In this document: positions 44,501 through 56,950 of the stretch, piece by piece
Position numbering within the stretch: the first letter of the stretch is position 1
Layout: every line of letters starts with the position of its first letter
Assembly: GCF_000003815.2 (NCBI RefSeq)
Contig: NC_049979.1
Location: forward strand, 24,339,752 to 24,403,751
Reading direction: 5' to 3'
DNA length: 64,000 nt
From: Branchiostoma floridae
Taxonomy: Eukaryota > Chordata > Leptocardii > Amphioxiformes > Branchiostomatidae
Made by a program: the position numbers and the translations under genes
The notes under the pieces: model-generated
Seen by the model: the letters and a program-made list of their open reading frames with translations, nothing else
Databases searched by the model: none
Told to the model about the DNA's origin: nothing

Positions 44501-47500
44501 AATCAAATGTATCTTGGTTATACATATATTTGCAATTCATCCCAATGGCTGCAAACAAGCTTCAATCGTGTTGCTTTTTGATGATATCATCAGTTAAAAG
44601 ATTATAGATTGGCAGCATGTCGATTGGAAGACAACATTTCGTTATCGCTTTTTATAACTTGCACCATGAGTTTAAACATGTTACACACCTGTACAGTATG
44701 TAGACGAGAGGAACTCCGATGACGAAGAACTGCATATCATTGGCCACGTACCAGGTCCAGCCCATGCACTAAGGAGTGGCAGAGAAAAAACAATTTAGAT
44801 GGAGATGCTTTAATCCTAGAATATAAATCGAGAATATTTAAATACAATTCAATATGCTGTTGTATATGTGGTTCAAGCACCTCCCTTCGCTTGTACATCA
44901 TATTCAGTTTAAAACAGAACTACGTACATTCCTATCGCCGTTGATTCCGACAAAGTTGTTAATATACAGTAAGTTTGTCCACCAGTTGTCCGCACAGTTT
45001 TCCAGGGGGTCTAACCCGTCAGGAGCTGGCGGCCAGAATGGACCAGAGAACATGTAGGGAAGCACCCAAATGTACAGCATCATGGAGAACAAGTACACAG
45101 GGGTCAACCTGAGGATGGCAGAATGAAAGCAATTGAGTTCCAGGACGATTCCCTATGTAGCGTGTTTATTCGTTGATCACTACCATATTGTTCAGTCCCC
45201 TGGTTTGTTTGATGTAGTATAGTTGGTCAAATCGTGCTGTCCGTTTGACTTTACTAACAAAGATAAACAAAAGCAGTTCATTGAAAAGGGCAGACATAAC
45301 CACATTCCTTTGGAGCAAAGAATCTGTCAATATTGCAACCTAAATAAGATAGAGGATGAGTGTCACTTTATTGTGGACTGTACTTTATACACCAACGAAA
45401 GAAACGTCCACTTTAATTGCATGCAAGATATGTTACCTAATTTCCGTTATGTAAATAGTAAGGAAAAATTCATATTCCTTATGCACCTAGATAAATCCTG
45501 TATTATAGATTACATCTGCCCATCATGCCAACTGTCTTAAGAAGTTGAACCTGTACATACTAGCATATAGTAGTCTCTGTAGATGTAGAAAGATAACACT
45601 TTTCTTATATCAAATTGCACTTTGCTTGTTTGAGCATAAATGTACAATAAAGGTCTTTCATTCGTTCATTCATTCATTGAAAGATAATTGTGATACTTGT
45701 GATTAAAGCAGAAAACATCGAAAGTGTCGACTTGAAATTTCTGCAATGTGTTTTTAGGGATGGTCTTGGGGCAGTTTTCCTAATAGCGTGTCTTGGCTGG
45801 TGTGATGGCTTAGGTTTGGAATGTCCTCACCTCCAATATCTGTGAAAATACACCATTCCAAACGAAACTGATTTTCCAGTTTCTTTGCTTTTCTCCATCT
45901 GCTTGATTAGAAGGTATGACATCAGGAGTCCACTGGGAGGGAAGATGTGAAAACATGGTGAGCTGTTGATTTTAGAACTTGACATTAGTTGGAATGCCTG
46001 ATTGCAACGTACTATTAATGGGATTTCGATAGAAACTGCTTTTGAAACATGTAACTGAATCAGGTTCCACCAGTGTAACATTATGTTACCTGAGGAAGAA
46101 GAAGGAGTCCACGGCGACGAAGGAATTGCTGATGGCTTGAAATGTAAATGTTTGCATGACCTCCGAGACTTGCAGCGGGTTGTCTGAAAGAGCAAATAAC
46201 CTTAGCTTAGGGGCAAATTTCGGTATTTAGGCTGCATATACTTAACAATGGGAATCATGGCAGAAAGAGGCTGTCAAAAATCACCTGCCTGAGTTTTAGC
46301 TATAGAACATGAAAAACTCACATTGGCATGGTTGTGCGGTCTCTAAAGTGTCATTTAAGCACAAAAAAGGACAAAATTGACGGCAGAATCACGTTAAAAC
46401 TTTATCATAACATATGGGGTGACCTTTTAACCCCTTTTCGTTGCCTGTACAGAACATCAAAACAATAACTTTTAGAACCTACTGCAACCACAAACATTGC
46501 TAAAAATCTGTTTTTTCAACACAATATAGAGGCAAAAACCCTTACCTGTAATATGCACCTCCAAAATCCAAACATATCCCAAGAAAAACATTTCCACAGG
46601 CAATTTTGCCGAGGGTACCTAATCATTTTGTATGGCCTACTTTTAGTCCATCTGCGCGTGTCCGGAAATACCGAAATATGCCTTTAGCGGATTCCAAAAT
46701 TTTGCCCACGTTTTTACACGTAGACAACACGCAGTTGCACGTACGTACGGCGGGTTGTGACCAAGGCGGTGACAACACAAAACAGAAAGTCTAGCATATT
46801 ACAAGTCGGGGCTGTTTGTAAGATAGTTTGGAGGTATTTTCCACTATAGGTTTAAAAAATGTTGTGACAGTAAAAAAAAAAGCAACATGGCTCAGAAAGT
46901 TATAGTAAGATGATCGGCCGAAAATGCCCATTTGGAGCTCGCAAACAAGTAGACCAAGCTATTGATTTGTAATGGGGGCTTTACCAGTAGTTATCATCAC
47001 CATACTAGTACATCGCGGGACTTCTGGGTACTTTATCGTATAATGTGAAGTACTGTGCATTTTGTACGTTCTAAAATTAATATCTGTCAGCATAAATACT
47101 CTCTTCTGGGTTTTAGGACTCCTTTAAATATGCAAAATCCACATACCAAATTCAGGCGATAGTTTAGCAAACATATAGGTGTGCGCCAGGATGATCCAGC
47201 TCAAGCTGAAAAAGCGGATGCCGTGCAGGCTCTTGATACTGCCGGGCGCCTGTTTGGTACTGAGGACCTTCCCGGTGTTGGTGGAGAGGGAGAAGCACAG
47301 GAGGATGCGGGAGGCGACGCCTGTGGAAGATGAAACAGTTCAAGATATAAGAAATCACCACAACTGACATGTTTTATGACAGAATTACAAAAAAAATAAA
47401 CAAAAACTGTTACACCGTTATAACAGTTTTGTATATATTATCCTCCTTCGGACCACATTGTAAAGATTCGCATTTGCAGTCACTGTACATATGTAAATGC

Positions 47501-50500
47501 TTTACGTATACGTTTGTGACCGCATCTGTAACTGTAAGCAGCGACACCTAGTGCTGCAATACAATGTAAACTGATCAGAATTGTTAGGTGACAGGCGGTC
47601 ACCGAGACGTCGGTGGAAATAAACCAATGGATGTGCAAAAAGAGTCTCTTTTTTTAGAATTACGATCTGTTTGACATTTAGCCATGTGAAATTGTTGGAC
47701 ATGATGCCGACTTGTTATTGCTTTCACGTCGACGATCGTAACATGGTTGAAATGATAGAGTAACTTTATCCGGACCTTCTTTGGATGCTGAGATTTCCTT
47801 GCTTGGGGGTCGGTCCAGCGGCAGCGTCCTTTCGTCCGGTGAAGTCAGGGTGACGCCAGGTTCTTGTAATTCAATCTCCTGTAAAGTCAAGTCAACATAC
47901 ATCACTGTCAGTGCAGCCTTACGATCGTTGTTTGATAATGCCGAGTCTTCTAATACCGAAACGATTCACTCGGATCATCACAGAGGACAACCTTCAAAAC
48001 GATAACGAGGCCTGTGACTCGTCCTGAAATAGTTCAACTTAGCATTGGTATGGTTCGCATCACAAAGCAATGGTTTGTACCAGTTTTGTACCACAGAAAT
48101 GTAAACTATGTACACACGATCATGTGCTGTTTCTCGTATGAAGGGTCGCATTTCTAAAGGTTTGAATATGATGCTTCTGCTTACCTTCTGCTTTTTCGTG
48201 GGTATCTGTCGGGGTTGGTGGATGATGACGTCATAGACGGTACCGATCGCCAGGAGGAGTAGGAGGACACCGCAGATACAGCTGTACAAAGAACAAAGGG
48301 AGCAAACATATCGTTCTTTTAAAATAAGTAGGGAAACAGGTAAAGTTCAATGTCATCAGCACTCACCCTTATGCTGATAGAAACAGAAGATTGCTCACAT
48401 CGCAGCAATAGTGACATTCTGGATTGGTAGGGACTCCTGTGAATAGGCTGACGTCACTTGTAGCATCCCCTGTTGAACAAGGAAATGCCAGTACATACCT
48501 GAAAAAAATAAGGTAAATTAGTCTTCGTTCACAGAGAGACTGGTTGAGAATACATATCGTCTAAATTTTCATCTCAATTCAGTTTAACACATACTTGAAT
48601 CTTTTATGTTAATTTTCAGAACTAACTGCATAATTGCAATATTGATAAGAATAACAACTCAAGGTGCAGTGTATTGTATGTATGTATGTATGTATGTATG
48701 TATGTATAGTTACGAATCAGCATGTTTTAAGTAAGGCCGCAGCAAGTAAATTTTATGGATAACATCCGCGCGCTCATTAATTTTCGCCTGATTTCAGAAA
48801 AAAAACAAGAATTTGTTTCTTCTTCAGGGATGGTCAGATAGACCACAATGGGTAAATATGTTGCAATGTGTTGTTAACTAATAATTGTATGTAGAATTGA
48901 CACTTGAGGGGTAACCTTGACTATAGTTGCAGATGTGAAACTTTCTGGATAGTTGTAAAAGTGGCACCAATATGGAAGCCATGGGTGTAGTTGCCAACAT
49001 ATGGTTAGTGATACCAGTCTACCACACTAGTGTCACTTTTACTACACTAGTTCACTTCTTGAATACATGAATGAATGCCTTGTTGCTTGTGATGTCATAT
49101 TTTGTCACTCCAATTCTTGTTACTACGTTTATTGTGTCTATTTTGAAAATTTGCCATCTTGTTTTTTTTACCCATCTTGTTTTTTTTCGCCCTATCTCAT
49201 TATTTTTGCAGTCTGCAGAGGATGTCATCCATAAAATTTACTTGCTGTGGCCTTAGCTTGAGTTTGATGGGCATTTTAATTCACGAGCGAGATTCGATGC
49301 CTGACTTACCACCGTCCAATGTTCGAATGACGTCATGTTGACTACAGCAGCTGGGCACACAAACGCCGATCTTTAACTCAGTCACACCGGCGTTTCCGCT
49401 TCCGCTCTGTAGAAACAACGGCATGAGTTAGCATCGTAGTAATCTATAGGAAAAGGCGATCTCTCTGCTTTAGCAGTTTATTTTTGTATTTGCCCACATG
49501 TAACTTCTGTGACTTCTAATCACCTCGCATGTGTCAGCTGTTCAGATTGTTTCCAATACACCTGCGCACTTCTTGCTCGGTTTCGCTTTGGTATCTACGG
49601 TCTTCATTGTTGTCCTTTTAAACGGAGTTGTATTTCAGGTTCATCATGTACCTGTAGGTACCAATCCGAAGCCATTTTTCACTTCATATTTAGGTGTTCC
49701 TTGTTTTTTAACCACAGAGCGAGCTTCCTCGACACGCTAGCAAATTTAATCTGGCCTTTGACTCCCACAACCCAATGGAACACAAACTTGTAGTGATAAA
49801 ACCCCTTTCCACTGGGCAGACAACATCATTTCCTCAAACAAAGCCAAAACAGACAACAAAACACCTCCTAGGTGCCTTAGCCAAATGTGTGTGCTTAGGC
49901 TAACGTCACATTTCCACAAAAGGGCCTGGCCGGGCAGAGTTGGGGAACGAAAAATACGATATAACAGACAAGTAGGCACTGTTAGAATAAGTTCCATAAA
50001 TTGAGTGCAGTGTCCGTCTTATTTTAAGTTGAATAATAAAAAGTTGACCACTGGTATCTACCAATGTCGCCATGTAGAACTTCCCATCGAAGGTGATGTT
50101 GAATCCTTCCCTCGTGATGTTCACGCACTGGGAGTAGCTACCGGCCCAGATCAGGTTTCCGCTCAGGATTCCACTTGGGGGTTTGCCACCTGCATCCAGC
50201 ACTGTTAGAGAGAGGAGGTGTTGTCATTTCGGCGCTGTGCAAACTAATGTATGTCTCCTGTTTATTAGGGCAGAAAAAAACAAGTGCTTTTGAAAAATGC
50301 TGTACTTCGGCGGTCACAGATCTATACCATTCTACACGACCAAATGATCAATTTTTTCAAAGTCAAATTTTATTAATTTTGTAAAATTCAGACTTTATTT
50401 ACTCAAGCTTTTGACTTTGCTGTTTAGCACACACAGCCAGGGCTGCTCAACTATCTGGCCGTTTAAAAAATTGTTGCCACATGTACATGATAACAATAAT

Positions 50501-53133
50501 GACAATATTCTAAGCTTACCGGTAACTAATGTACCGATACAAGAATGTGCATTTTCAACCCGCGTAAGCCGATCGATGGGAGAAACGTTTCTATGGCCTG
50601 GATTGAAAAAAGGGACAGTGACTGGGGATCGAACATCTTGTACATCTGAACCGCGGCCCTGCAATCACACATATCGAAAATTGGAGGGGACCGTCCCATT
50701 GTGGGAGGATCAATTAAATCTGTCCGGATATGCAGCTTGTACTTTTCAGTAACAAACTTGGTGTCTTGCACTTTAAAGGGGCATTTCACTCCAGACAGGA
50801 CTGTTATTTTCCGATAGACATTAATTGCAGGAAGTGACAAATGTATGCTACTTAACATTATACGATAAAGTACCCGTTTAATAGCCCCAAGCGCATCAAA
50901 AAGCATTCAGTCTTCTACAAAACTTCCCAAGTACCCTCTAATTAAATTAATCAATCTCGGCCTATGGCTGACGACAATGTGCCTGACAACGCCTGACTTA
51001 AGTTAGGTTACAAAGCTGATTCATGGGCGCTAAGACGTCTTGTTATGTGTTCTTTGATATCTTGTGAACAATTGACCTTCTTGGTGTGCTTAGCGCCCCT
51101 CATTTATGCCGAAAATATTGACGATAGAGGACGTGTAGGGAATGCATGGGTGGGGGCTGCATGGGTGTAGTGAGTGTCATGTTGTTTTACAAACACACGT
51201 TGCGTAATTCGCCACAAGTGGAATTCCATAAAAGGTCGACTGATCATGTATTTATAGATACATTATCTATTGAAAGATAACGCTTCCTTCTTCAGTGGAA
51301 TGTCCCTTTAAGGCGGTTTACAGGGCATGCAATACAAACAAACAAAAAAGATCAAAGACCATATAGTATGTTTGTCTTACACATGTTCCATTTACTTGAA
51401 GGCGCGTGCAGATAAAAATAATGACTCACACTTATGTAACCTACTGACTTGAATAAAGCAACTACCATATGTATGTGAAAAAAACACCAAAAAAAACAAC
51501 AACTGCCATATGTATTGTATGAAGCTGAATGGATGAAGCCAATCGTAGGTATAATTGCACCTGAACGTATATCTAACAATTTGTTTGTTTGAACTTTGTT
51601 TATTCATGAAAGCTCAAATCGGCCTGCAGGCCGCTTTTCATTGAGACAATGAGGGAAGGGGCAATGGTCAGACAGAGTATATAACAGAGATATTTCCTTT
51701 AAGTCCTAATGAGTCTTATAAGTCCATAAGTCTATATACCCAATTTTGCATACATGGTACAATATACATAATAGTGCGAGCTTCTACTTGATTCGAGTCC
51801 ATTCATTTCGGTCGTTCCCGTTACTTTAAGAGTCGCTTAAAGGAAGTCAGGGTTGGGGCTGTGAGTATGTCTGGTGGTAGGCTGAATTTATAACATTCCA
51901 TATCAAAGCAATCCCACAGGTTATAGGACAAATTGGCGATTTCCATTCCAACGACACATATGGTCACGCAACAGTGGGATGTTTTTTAAAATCCTCTCCG
52001 TTTCGTCATACCACTGTTAAACAATTAGTACATGCCTGAATGGCTTCCTTGCGCGTTAGCCATGTCCAACTCGATGCTATGAGGGCTAACCAGGAAGCCG
52101 TCAGTACCTGACCTCTTTAAATAGGAATTATCGTCATTACCGTTCACGTATTAGTAGACGGTAGCTTGTGCAAAGTGATGATAAGTACAAGTAGTAGTGC
52201 ATGTTTTAAAAACCTGGTGTATACGTATGTAGCTAGACGTGTTCCCAGGACGATCGAACACTTCACACTAGGGGTGGGTACCGGAACAGAAAATTCAGGT
52301 CCAGGTACGGTCCAGGTCCAAAGGATCAGGTCCAGGTCCGGATCTGAACCTGGGCCTGATTCATTATGTGAGAACTTGTGAATGGACGATACTCAAAACA
52401 ATGGTAAATTTCGAGTATTCGACTCCCACTGGCGTTTTAAAATCCTACAAGGCTAACTGCCCCTGTACGATTGGCTGTAAAACTTGGTAGAAATGACAAT
52501 AGACTCTACTCTACTTCGCTCTTGTTATTTTCCTTGACCGGTAAGCCCCAAAACGTGTGAATGCCTGATGATCATATAATCTATTCATTTTCCAAGAGGT
52601 ACAACATCCGGGCCACCGAATTTTTTCAGGTCCGGTTTTTCTGGACCGGTCCAATAAGAAAAACCGGTCTTGTACCGGTACACCGTACCGGTACCCATCC
52701 CTACTTCACACCAAGTCTTGTATCCAATAAACTAGCAACGTCACAGTCTGTGTTACATTCCATGTAGACCTAAGCCTCCGAGAAGCAAATATGAACTGGA
52801 CAAAGTAGTCGAAAGAGTTCACTTACTTTTCAGGGCATACATCTTTCCTTGGGACAGGTCTGTGTTGTACTGTGCAACATCCTTCTGACACTGCTGGCTG
52901 ATGTTGGCGGTGGGTTGGGCGGGGATGAAGACATCAGTCCAGTTCACGGTGCTAACATCCCGGATGGTGTCGGCAAGTTTCTGCTGAAAATGTACTTTCG
53001 ACCCGAATGTTAAGAAGGATTGCAACAGGTTTAACTTGGCTGTGGCGTCGGGAACACCTTGGTTCCATACTGCCTGTGACCTAGTTAAGATAACTACAGT
53101 CGAACAAAGAAAAATGTACAGCAAGAGCCTCAT
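35555..53133 (-). CDS. NRF-6-like membrane acyltransferase (nose resistant to fluoxetine type), complete, 16 exons
   Basis: Exons (minus): 53133-52827, 50201-50062, 49406-49310, 48498-48399, 48281-48185, 47878-47776 (or 47728), 47320-47147, 46183-46090, 45932-45831, 45108-44928, 44768-44689, 44415-44314, 38371-38260, 37210-37012, 36790-36648, 35665-35555. All phases join, giving 713 aa (729 with the alternative exon 6 donor). Order: signal peptide (1-20); extracellular NRF domain with [33 protein letters not shown] and VCVPSCC; first membrane helix ([19 protein letters not shown]); cytosolic linker; then the acyltransferase-3 domain from about residue 300 with [55 protein letters not shown] and a final [10 protein letters not shown]. 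Worm nrf-6 and ndg-4 relatives act in lipid or xenobiotic transport; the acyl substrate is unknown. Intron 12 (5.9 kb) holds two large transposable elements. Confidence 0.92.
35715..35895. repeat. (GT)n-rich microsatellite
   Basis: Interrupted GT/GTCT repeats, in the last intron of the NRF-6-like gene. Confidence 0.85.
36421..36640. mobile_element. MITE, TTCACCTTTATCCG family, copy 2
   Basis: AACGCTAGTTCACCTTTATC at the left and GGCGGATAAAGGTGAAGC at the right are inverted repeats. The interior foldback has CGTCGACTTGAT as in copy 1. Its right edge is 8 bp from the donor of exon 15 of the NRF-6-like gene. Confidence 0.8.
38616..38718 (+). repeat. Split direct repeat A1 of the 38.6-42.6 kb element
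   Basis: TAATTGTCCTACGATGTCAT ... TTGGTTCTCCG, the same at 42336-42438. Confidence 0.9.
39921..40700 (+). repeat. ~455-bp duplication with Ser/Gly-rich coding-like tracts
   Basis: CTTTGTAACCAGG..AGCAGTGTGGTTGG at 39921 recurs at 40377. Each copy goes on to a GC-rich stretch with repeated GGCTCCAGTCCTGGTTC motifs (40120-40200 and 40540-40650). In the second copy a frame reads [13 protein letters not shown] and [12 protein letters not shown] before a stop at about 40715. No protein family was recognised. Confidence 0.6.
40718..41300 (+). repeat. Minisatellite, 41-43-bp unit, ~14 copies
   Basis: The unit core is CCCCGGTTTCGACACTAAGT then CGTTGGGGGTGTAAA and a variable ACTATTG/AGTATTG/AGTATCG tail. 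The edge copies are the most diverged. The order of tail variants repeats (ACTATTGCTCC, ACTATTGTTCC, AGTATTGTCCC, ..., AGTATCGTTCC, then ACTATTGCTCC again), which suggests higher-order duplication of blocks of about five units. Confidence 0.9.
42265..42335 (+). repeat. Split direct repeat B1 of the 38.6-42.6 kb element
   Basis: AGACGGCAATCTCCGCATCA ... TAATTAGGAAAC, the same at 42551-42621. Confidence 0.9.
42336..42438 (+). repeat. Split direct repeat A2 of the 38.6-42.6 kb element
   Basis: Second copy of A1, abutting B1 with no gap. The linker to B2 holds a perfect hairpin (42502-42510 with 42515-42523). Confidence 0.9.
42551..42621 (+). repeat. Split direct repeat B2 (right end) of the 38.6-42.6 kb element
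   Basis: Copy of B1. The element ends at AGGAAAC and GAATAG flank follows. No target-site duplication is seen. Confidence 0.85.
42780..44197. mobile_element. 1.4-kb element with TACTGTAATTCTTGA terminal inverted repeats
   Basis: The left end TACTGTAATTCTTGAAATTC and right end ATCAAGAATTACAGTA are inverted. Subterminal parts also pair loosely (TAACTCGCGTCACTTAATTTTAGCG left, CGCTAAAATTAAGTTACCGC right). The interior is GC-rich near 43050 and has no transposase-like frame, so it is probably non-autonomous. A solo end is at 2696. Confidence 0.75.
45190..45680 (+). mobile_element. Non-LTR retrotransposon C-terminal and 3' tail fragment
   Basis: A frame at 45223-45540 reads [20 protein letters not shown] then VDC, a C-x2-C...H...C arrangement typical of the C-terminal end of LINE polyproteins. 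[15 protein letters not shown] follows. After the stop come ACAATAAAGGTCTTTCATTC and an (ATTC)n tail at 45645-45680. It lies in intron 9 of the NRF-6-like gene. Confidence 0.75.
48678..48709. repeat. (GTAT)n microsatellite
   Basis: Eight GTAT units. Confidence 0.9.
50773..51311. mobile_element. Inverted-repeat element with TTAAAGGG(G/A)CATT ends
   Basis: The left end TTAAAGGGGCATTTCACTCC and right end GGAATGTCCCTTTAA are inverted repeats about 540 bp apart. The ends are compatible with a TTAA target preference. No coding content. It lies in intron 1 of the NRF-6-like gene. Confidence 0.65.
52269..52703. mobile_element. MITE with TAGGGGTGGGTACCGG ends
   Basis: The left end TAGGGGTGGGTACCGG and right end CCGGTACCCATCCCTA are inverted. 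Many inner CCGGT and GGTCCAGG repeats could fold back. It lies in intron 1 of the NRF-6-like gene. Confidence 0.8.
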
Positions 53134-54301
53134 GTTCCTGTTCGTGTAAGCAGAGTACCCGTGAACGGTACTTCTTCACCACAGCTAGACGAATCTGATA
53201 TGCAAATACGATTTAGAAGGGCTTTTGATACCAGTCTGAAGACAGGGCTAATGACGTAGTTACGCAAACAGGAGACACGCGCTGAATACCAGGTGACCGT
53301 AGTGACCGTAGGTAATATACTCTGTGACCTAATTATGTTTTATGTCGGTTGTGATGTTTTCTGTGGTGTAAGACTCGGTGTTTATATCGCATACAGAACA
53401 CATCAGATCAACTTATACCAAAAACTTACTTAAAAGCTAACATACCAAACACTGCCAAAGTTTAAGCACAGTCCTGTACGCATCAACAGCAAAATCAGCG
53501 TCTTAATCGAACTACACCAAATGAAAACAACCACGCACACCATTTTAAAAAGTGTATCAGTGACAGCTGTGGACATAACTCCATATATCTGCTTTGAGAT
53601 AAGTAAATTGCAAACCCCATCGCCTATAGGCCAGCTGTTCCACAATACCAGGGAAATAGGGATGATTTCTCAAATTATTACATCGATAATGAAAAGAGCT
53701 ACCGCGAAAAAAAAAGATCCCAAGGATCAAACACGTTCTAACCATAAAATGCATATGACCGCGCAAAATGTTAACAGTATGCTATATAAAATCAACCTCA
53801 GTACTGGAAACGCAAAGCCCGAACGAGATGGCATATTCCGACGAGGACAACATCTGCTTGACGATATTCAATTACCTCAAGGCTTAATGCGCGATGATAA
53901 CGAAGACCTGAACCACTTTACCGGACGGCGTAGGGGTGAGAACTGAAATTATTACATCCATGATAAAAGCAGCTACCGCGAAAAAAAAAACAGAACGTGC
54001 ATCATTTCGCAACGGAGTACAGACGACATGCCAAACCACATACGATTGCGGCAAACGGAACATAGAGTTATAGGTGCGAACACTCAACGCATCAAGTGAT
54101 CACAAGACTCTGTCGCTGAAGGTTACCCTCCAGTCACAGAGTAATGAGCTGTAAGTTGGGAACACTGAGAAGTTTACGGTGGGAGATAAAGAGAGACATT
54201 TCGCGACCACTTGCCTTTTCTGCTCAAGAAAAGGACTTTCCACTTGTCATAAAAGTTACTAAGTTTTTATAAAGATATTCTGTAAGAAACGGCACACAAT
54301 T
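53134..54301. other. Upstream region of the NRF-6-like gene
   Basis: Divergent from whatever lies right. A ~45-bp direct repeat (AAATTATTACATC ... GCTACCGCGAAAAAAAAA) occurs at 53671-53712 and 53945-53988. No gene is supported. Confidence 0.45.
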
Positions 54302-54643
54302 CAAGTAAAAACCAGGTATGCGTTTTGTTTATTTGATACCTATAAACCCCCGTGCGATTGATCTGAATGGGTAAAGCTACCCAAACTGCTGACCATACAT
54401 ATGTTGGTTGTTGGGACATGTGTATCTGCCTGTGGACAGTATTTGCTGTGTCAGCCGTTGGGATCGGTCAATGTTGAACAATTAACTCCTACTACTAGCT
54501 TTTATATCTAAGTTGGCCACGCGGGAGTCTGGTAGAGACTACATACCAACGACCAATAGGATTCACGGGTCAGAAGTTTGGGTAGTTCTACCCATTCAGA
54601 TCATCGCACCGGGGTTTATAGGCACATGCCTGGGTTTTACTTG
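54302..54643. mobile_element. MITE with ~85-bp terminal inverted repeats
   Basis: CAAGTAAAAACCAGGTATG at the left is answered by CATGCCTGGGTTTTACTTG at the right. The arms continue inward through ATAAACCCC.GTGCGAT..ATCTGAATGGGTA to the GGTCAG/CTGACC position, about 85 bp. Confidence 0.85.
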
Positions 54644-55262
54644 TACTGCAGAGGAACTTCCGTTCTGGAAATGCTGTGGTTGTGATTTTTGAGTGTTAGG
54701 TAGCCCTTGAAAAAGTGCTGTGAGTTTGGGCCCCCTAGCGGCATTTTCGGAACTGCAGGCGCCGATTTCCTTTCAAACATTGGACAAAAATAACTCGAGA
54801 ACGTGTTTACGGATAGTCAAGATTTTTAGTTTGTAGATAACGATGACTTACATAATAAGATACTAGCTATGCAAATCAACAGCTTATCTGCAATGAGGAA
54901 AGTTTAAAAAGCCACTACATTCCATGATAGGACTTTCAAACTTGTCACATATGTAACTGAGAAAGAGAGAAATGCCGATAGATATCAATTATGCAAACGG
55001 CGACGTATTTGCATAATGAGAAATTATTATAATTCCACAGTGTCAATTGATGGGAATTTCATACTTACAATTATGGACTTTAGTGAAGGGGAACATTATT
55101 AGACATATATTATTCAGATTAGTTTGATATTTACATAATTTATGAGGAAACTCTAATTTCGTAAATCGCTACCAGGGACACTCTATTTTCCCGCTGCCGC
55201 GATATCATTTCTTCAATGCGTGTAGGACAGCTTGTGAACTGTGCTATATGGGATAGGGATAT

Positions 55263-55670
55263 GCTGGATTTAAGACTGTATGATTTAAGACTGAAAATAC
55301 CTAACCATGGACATGGGCATGGTTCTGCAACTGATTGCATATCTGCAGTTCTGTAGTATTCCGCTAGTCTGTGCACGACAAGTATAGTAGTCCCCCTGGT
55401 CTTTTGGACATCTGGTTTATATTTCACGGCTTGTTGGCGGTAATCATTCAGTGCCACTGGCTTTACGCAAAGACCACTGAGTACAGAGATGTGAGGAACG
55501 CCTTTTCGGTACACATAAGGATGTACTAGTAATAGGTTTGGATACAGGCTAGTCTTTTTCACACTCATACCTGTACCTGGGTGCCTCGCAATAAGATTAT
55601 ATTCCGTCATTACATTGTTATTTAGACAGCGGTGTGATTAAATGTCTACCTAATGTCCCCCAATGACCTA
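55263..55670 (+). pseudogene. Degenerate copy of the 57.8-kb membrane-protein-like segment
   Basis: GTATTCCGCTAGTCTGTGCA, GGACATCTGGTTTATATTT, GGTTTGGATACAGGCTAG and GTGCCTCGCAATAA match 57840-58115 in order, with several indels and stops. Homology runs on to AATGACCTAG (55670) against AATGACCTGG (58200). Confidence 0.7.
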
Positions 55671-56333
55671 GCCTGGGTACCATCCGGAAAGTAGTTCGCT
55701 CCGGCGTTCATTATATACTATATACAGTCGCTTCTAGCTCTGGCATTCATTATACACTATATACAGTCGCTTCTCTGTGTTTGGATAGCAGAAGTGAACA
55801 TAGGAGCGAACTACTATCCGTACGCATCTTGGCTAGGACATTACAATGTTTATTATACAAACTAACGGAACAAAGTATACTTCTTATTGTTCTAAATATA
55901 CAATACAGGTAACGACCAAGGTGTTCTAAAGTAAACAACACAGGTAACTACCGAAGTGTTCTTAGCAGTGTTCTAAATAAACATAAAGGCAACTTACAAA
56001 GGGTCATTGTCATTGTTATTGCATTGTCATCGTCATTCCATTGTCATTTCATTGTCACTGTCATTGTCTTTGTAATAAAGTCTTGTAGAGAGCATTGTTT
56101 TGGGCTCCAAACACGCACTGTTTTTTATCGTGCTAAACGTCCCCGCTGTGAAGGGCGACGCTTGAGAATAACCAACTTGTTGGACTCCTCCGGACCGGGG
56201 AGACAACCTCTGCGAGACACGTGCATCTCGTCATCGGGACTTGGAGACACAAGCGGCCGCAGCTCGGCTCAGATCCGCCCGGTGTTTTGAGCCGGTTGAC
56301 GACGCACAAATCATTGAAACGGTGTACATCAAG

Positions 56334-56558
56334 ATGAATGTCGAAATTCCAACGGGACTTAGAGACCTCGTACAGGACTTCACTGTCGCTGTTCTGAAGG
56401 AAAGACCGGACGATTTGGTGAGTTTTGCCGCCGATTACTTCACCAGCCTGCGGGAAAGGGCGGGCGGACAGAAGGGAGGAGATGGCGATGTCGAGCCCAT
56501 GGGAAACGGTTCAGACGACGCTCTTGGCGGTGGTGTTATGAGCGAGAGAGAGGGATGA
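56334..56558 (+). CDS. RIIa docking/dimerisation domain exon, PKA type II regulatory subunit-like
   Basis: ATG at 56334 opens 74 codons. Residues 4-45 ([16 protein letters not shown], then [20 protein letters not shown]) match the RIIa domain that dimerises PKA RII subunits and binds AKAP helices. Pro and Leu spacing is like PRKAR2A/B. A Gly/Asp-rich tail follows to TGA at 56556-56558. RII proteins are about 400 aa, so either this exon splices on (possible donors in the GGCGGTGGTG stretch near 56527-56535) or it is an orphan. I find no linker or cAMP-binding exon before CCDC170 begins at 59190. SPA17- or ropporin-like proteins share the domain and are alternatives. Confidence 0.65.
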   Translation: MNVEIPTGLRDLVQDFTVAVLKERPDDLVSFAADYFTSLRERAGGQKGGDGDVEPMGNGSDDALGGGVMSEREG

Positions 56559-56950
56559 ATGATGTCCACACTGTGCTGTGTTTCTGACAAGACTGATTGG
56601 GGACCTGGGATCTCCGGAGGTCCTGCATTTACTGTTCTTAATCAACTCCAGATGCACTCAGCATCAAGCAGATGCACATTGCTACATTGGGCTTGACTAG
56701 AAACATCCTAACTATACAACATCTAATAGAAGCTTCAGCATGTCTCAAATTCACTGTCTTCTCTGAAATCGTCACCCATAACTTTCGCTGACACACGCTG
56801 TAACACCCCGGTTGTTTGAAGGTCATTGCCATATTGAATTCCATATGTATTTATCAGGGAAAATACACAATTATTTGAAGACCATTCTTTAGTCCACTGA
56901 TTTAATGGGTAGTTCAGAGTTGGTACATGGTTTATTTTATTCATGTCAAG

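Noticed and set aside
53521-53946. 141-codon plus-strand frame upstream of the NRF-6-like gene
   Set aside because: Low-complexity Lys/Thr-rich sequence that overlaps a local direct repeat, with no splice or domain support.
56416-56424. GTGAGT splice donor inside the RIIa exon
   Set aside because: The sequence after it continues the RIIa domain ([10 protein letters not shown]), so it is coding even though the donor match is strong.
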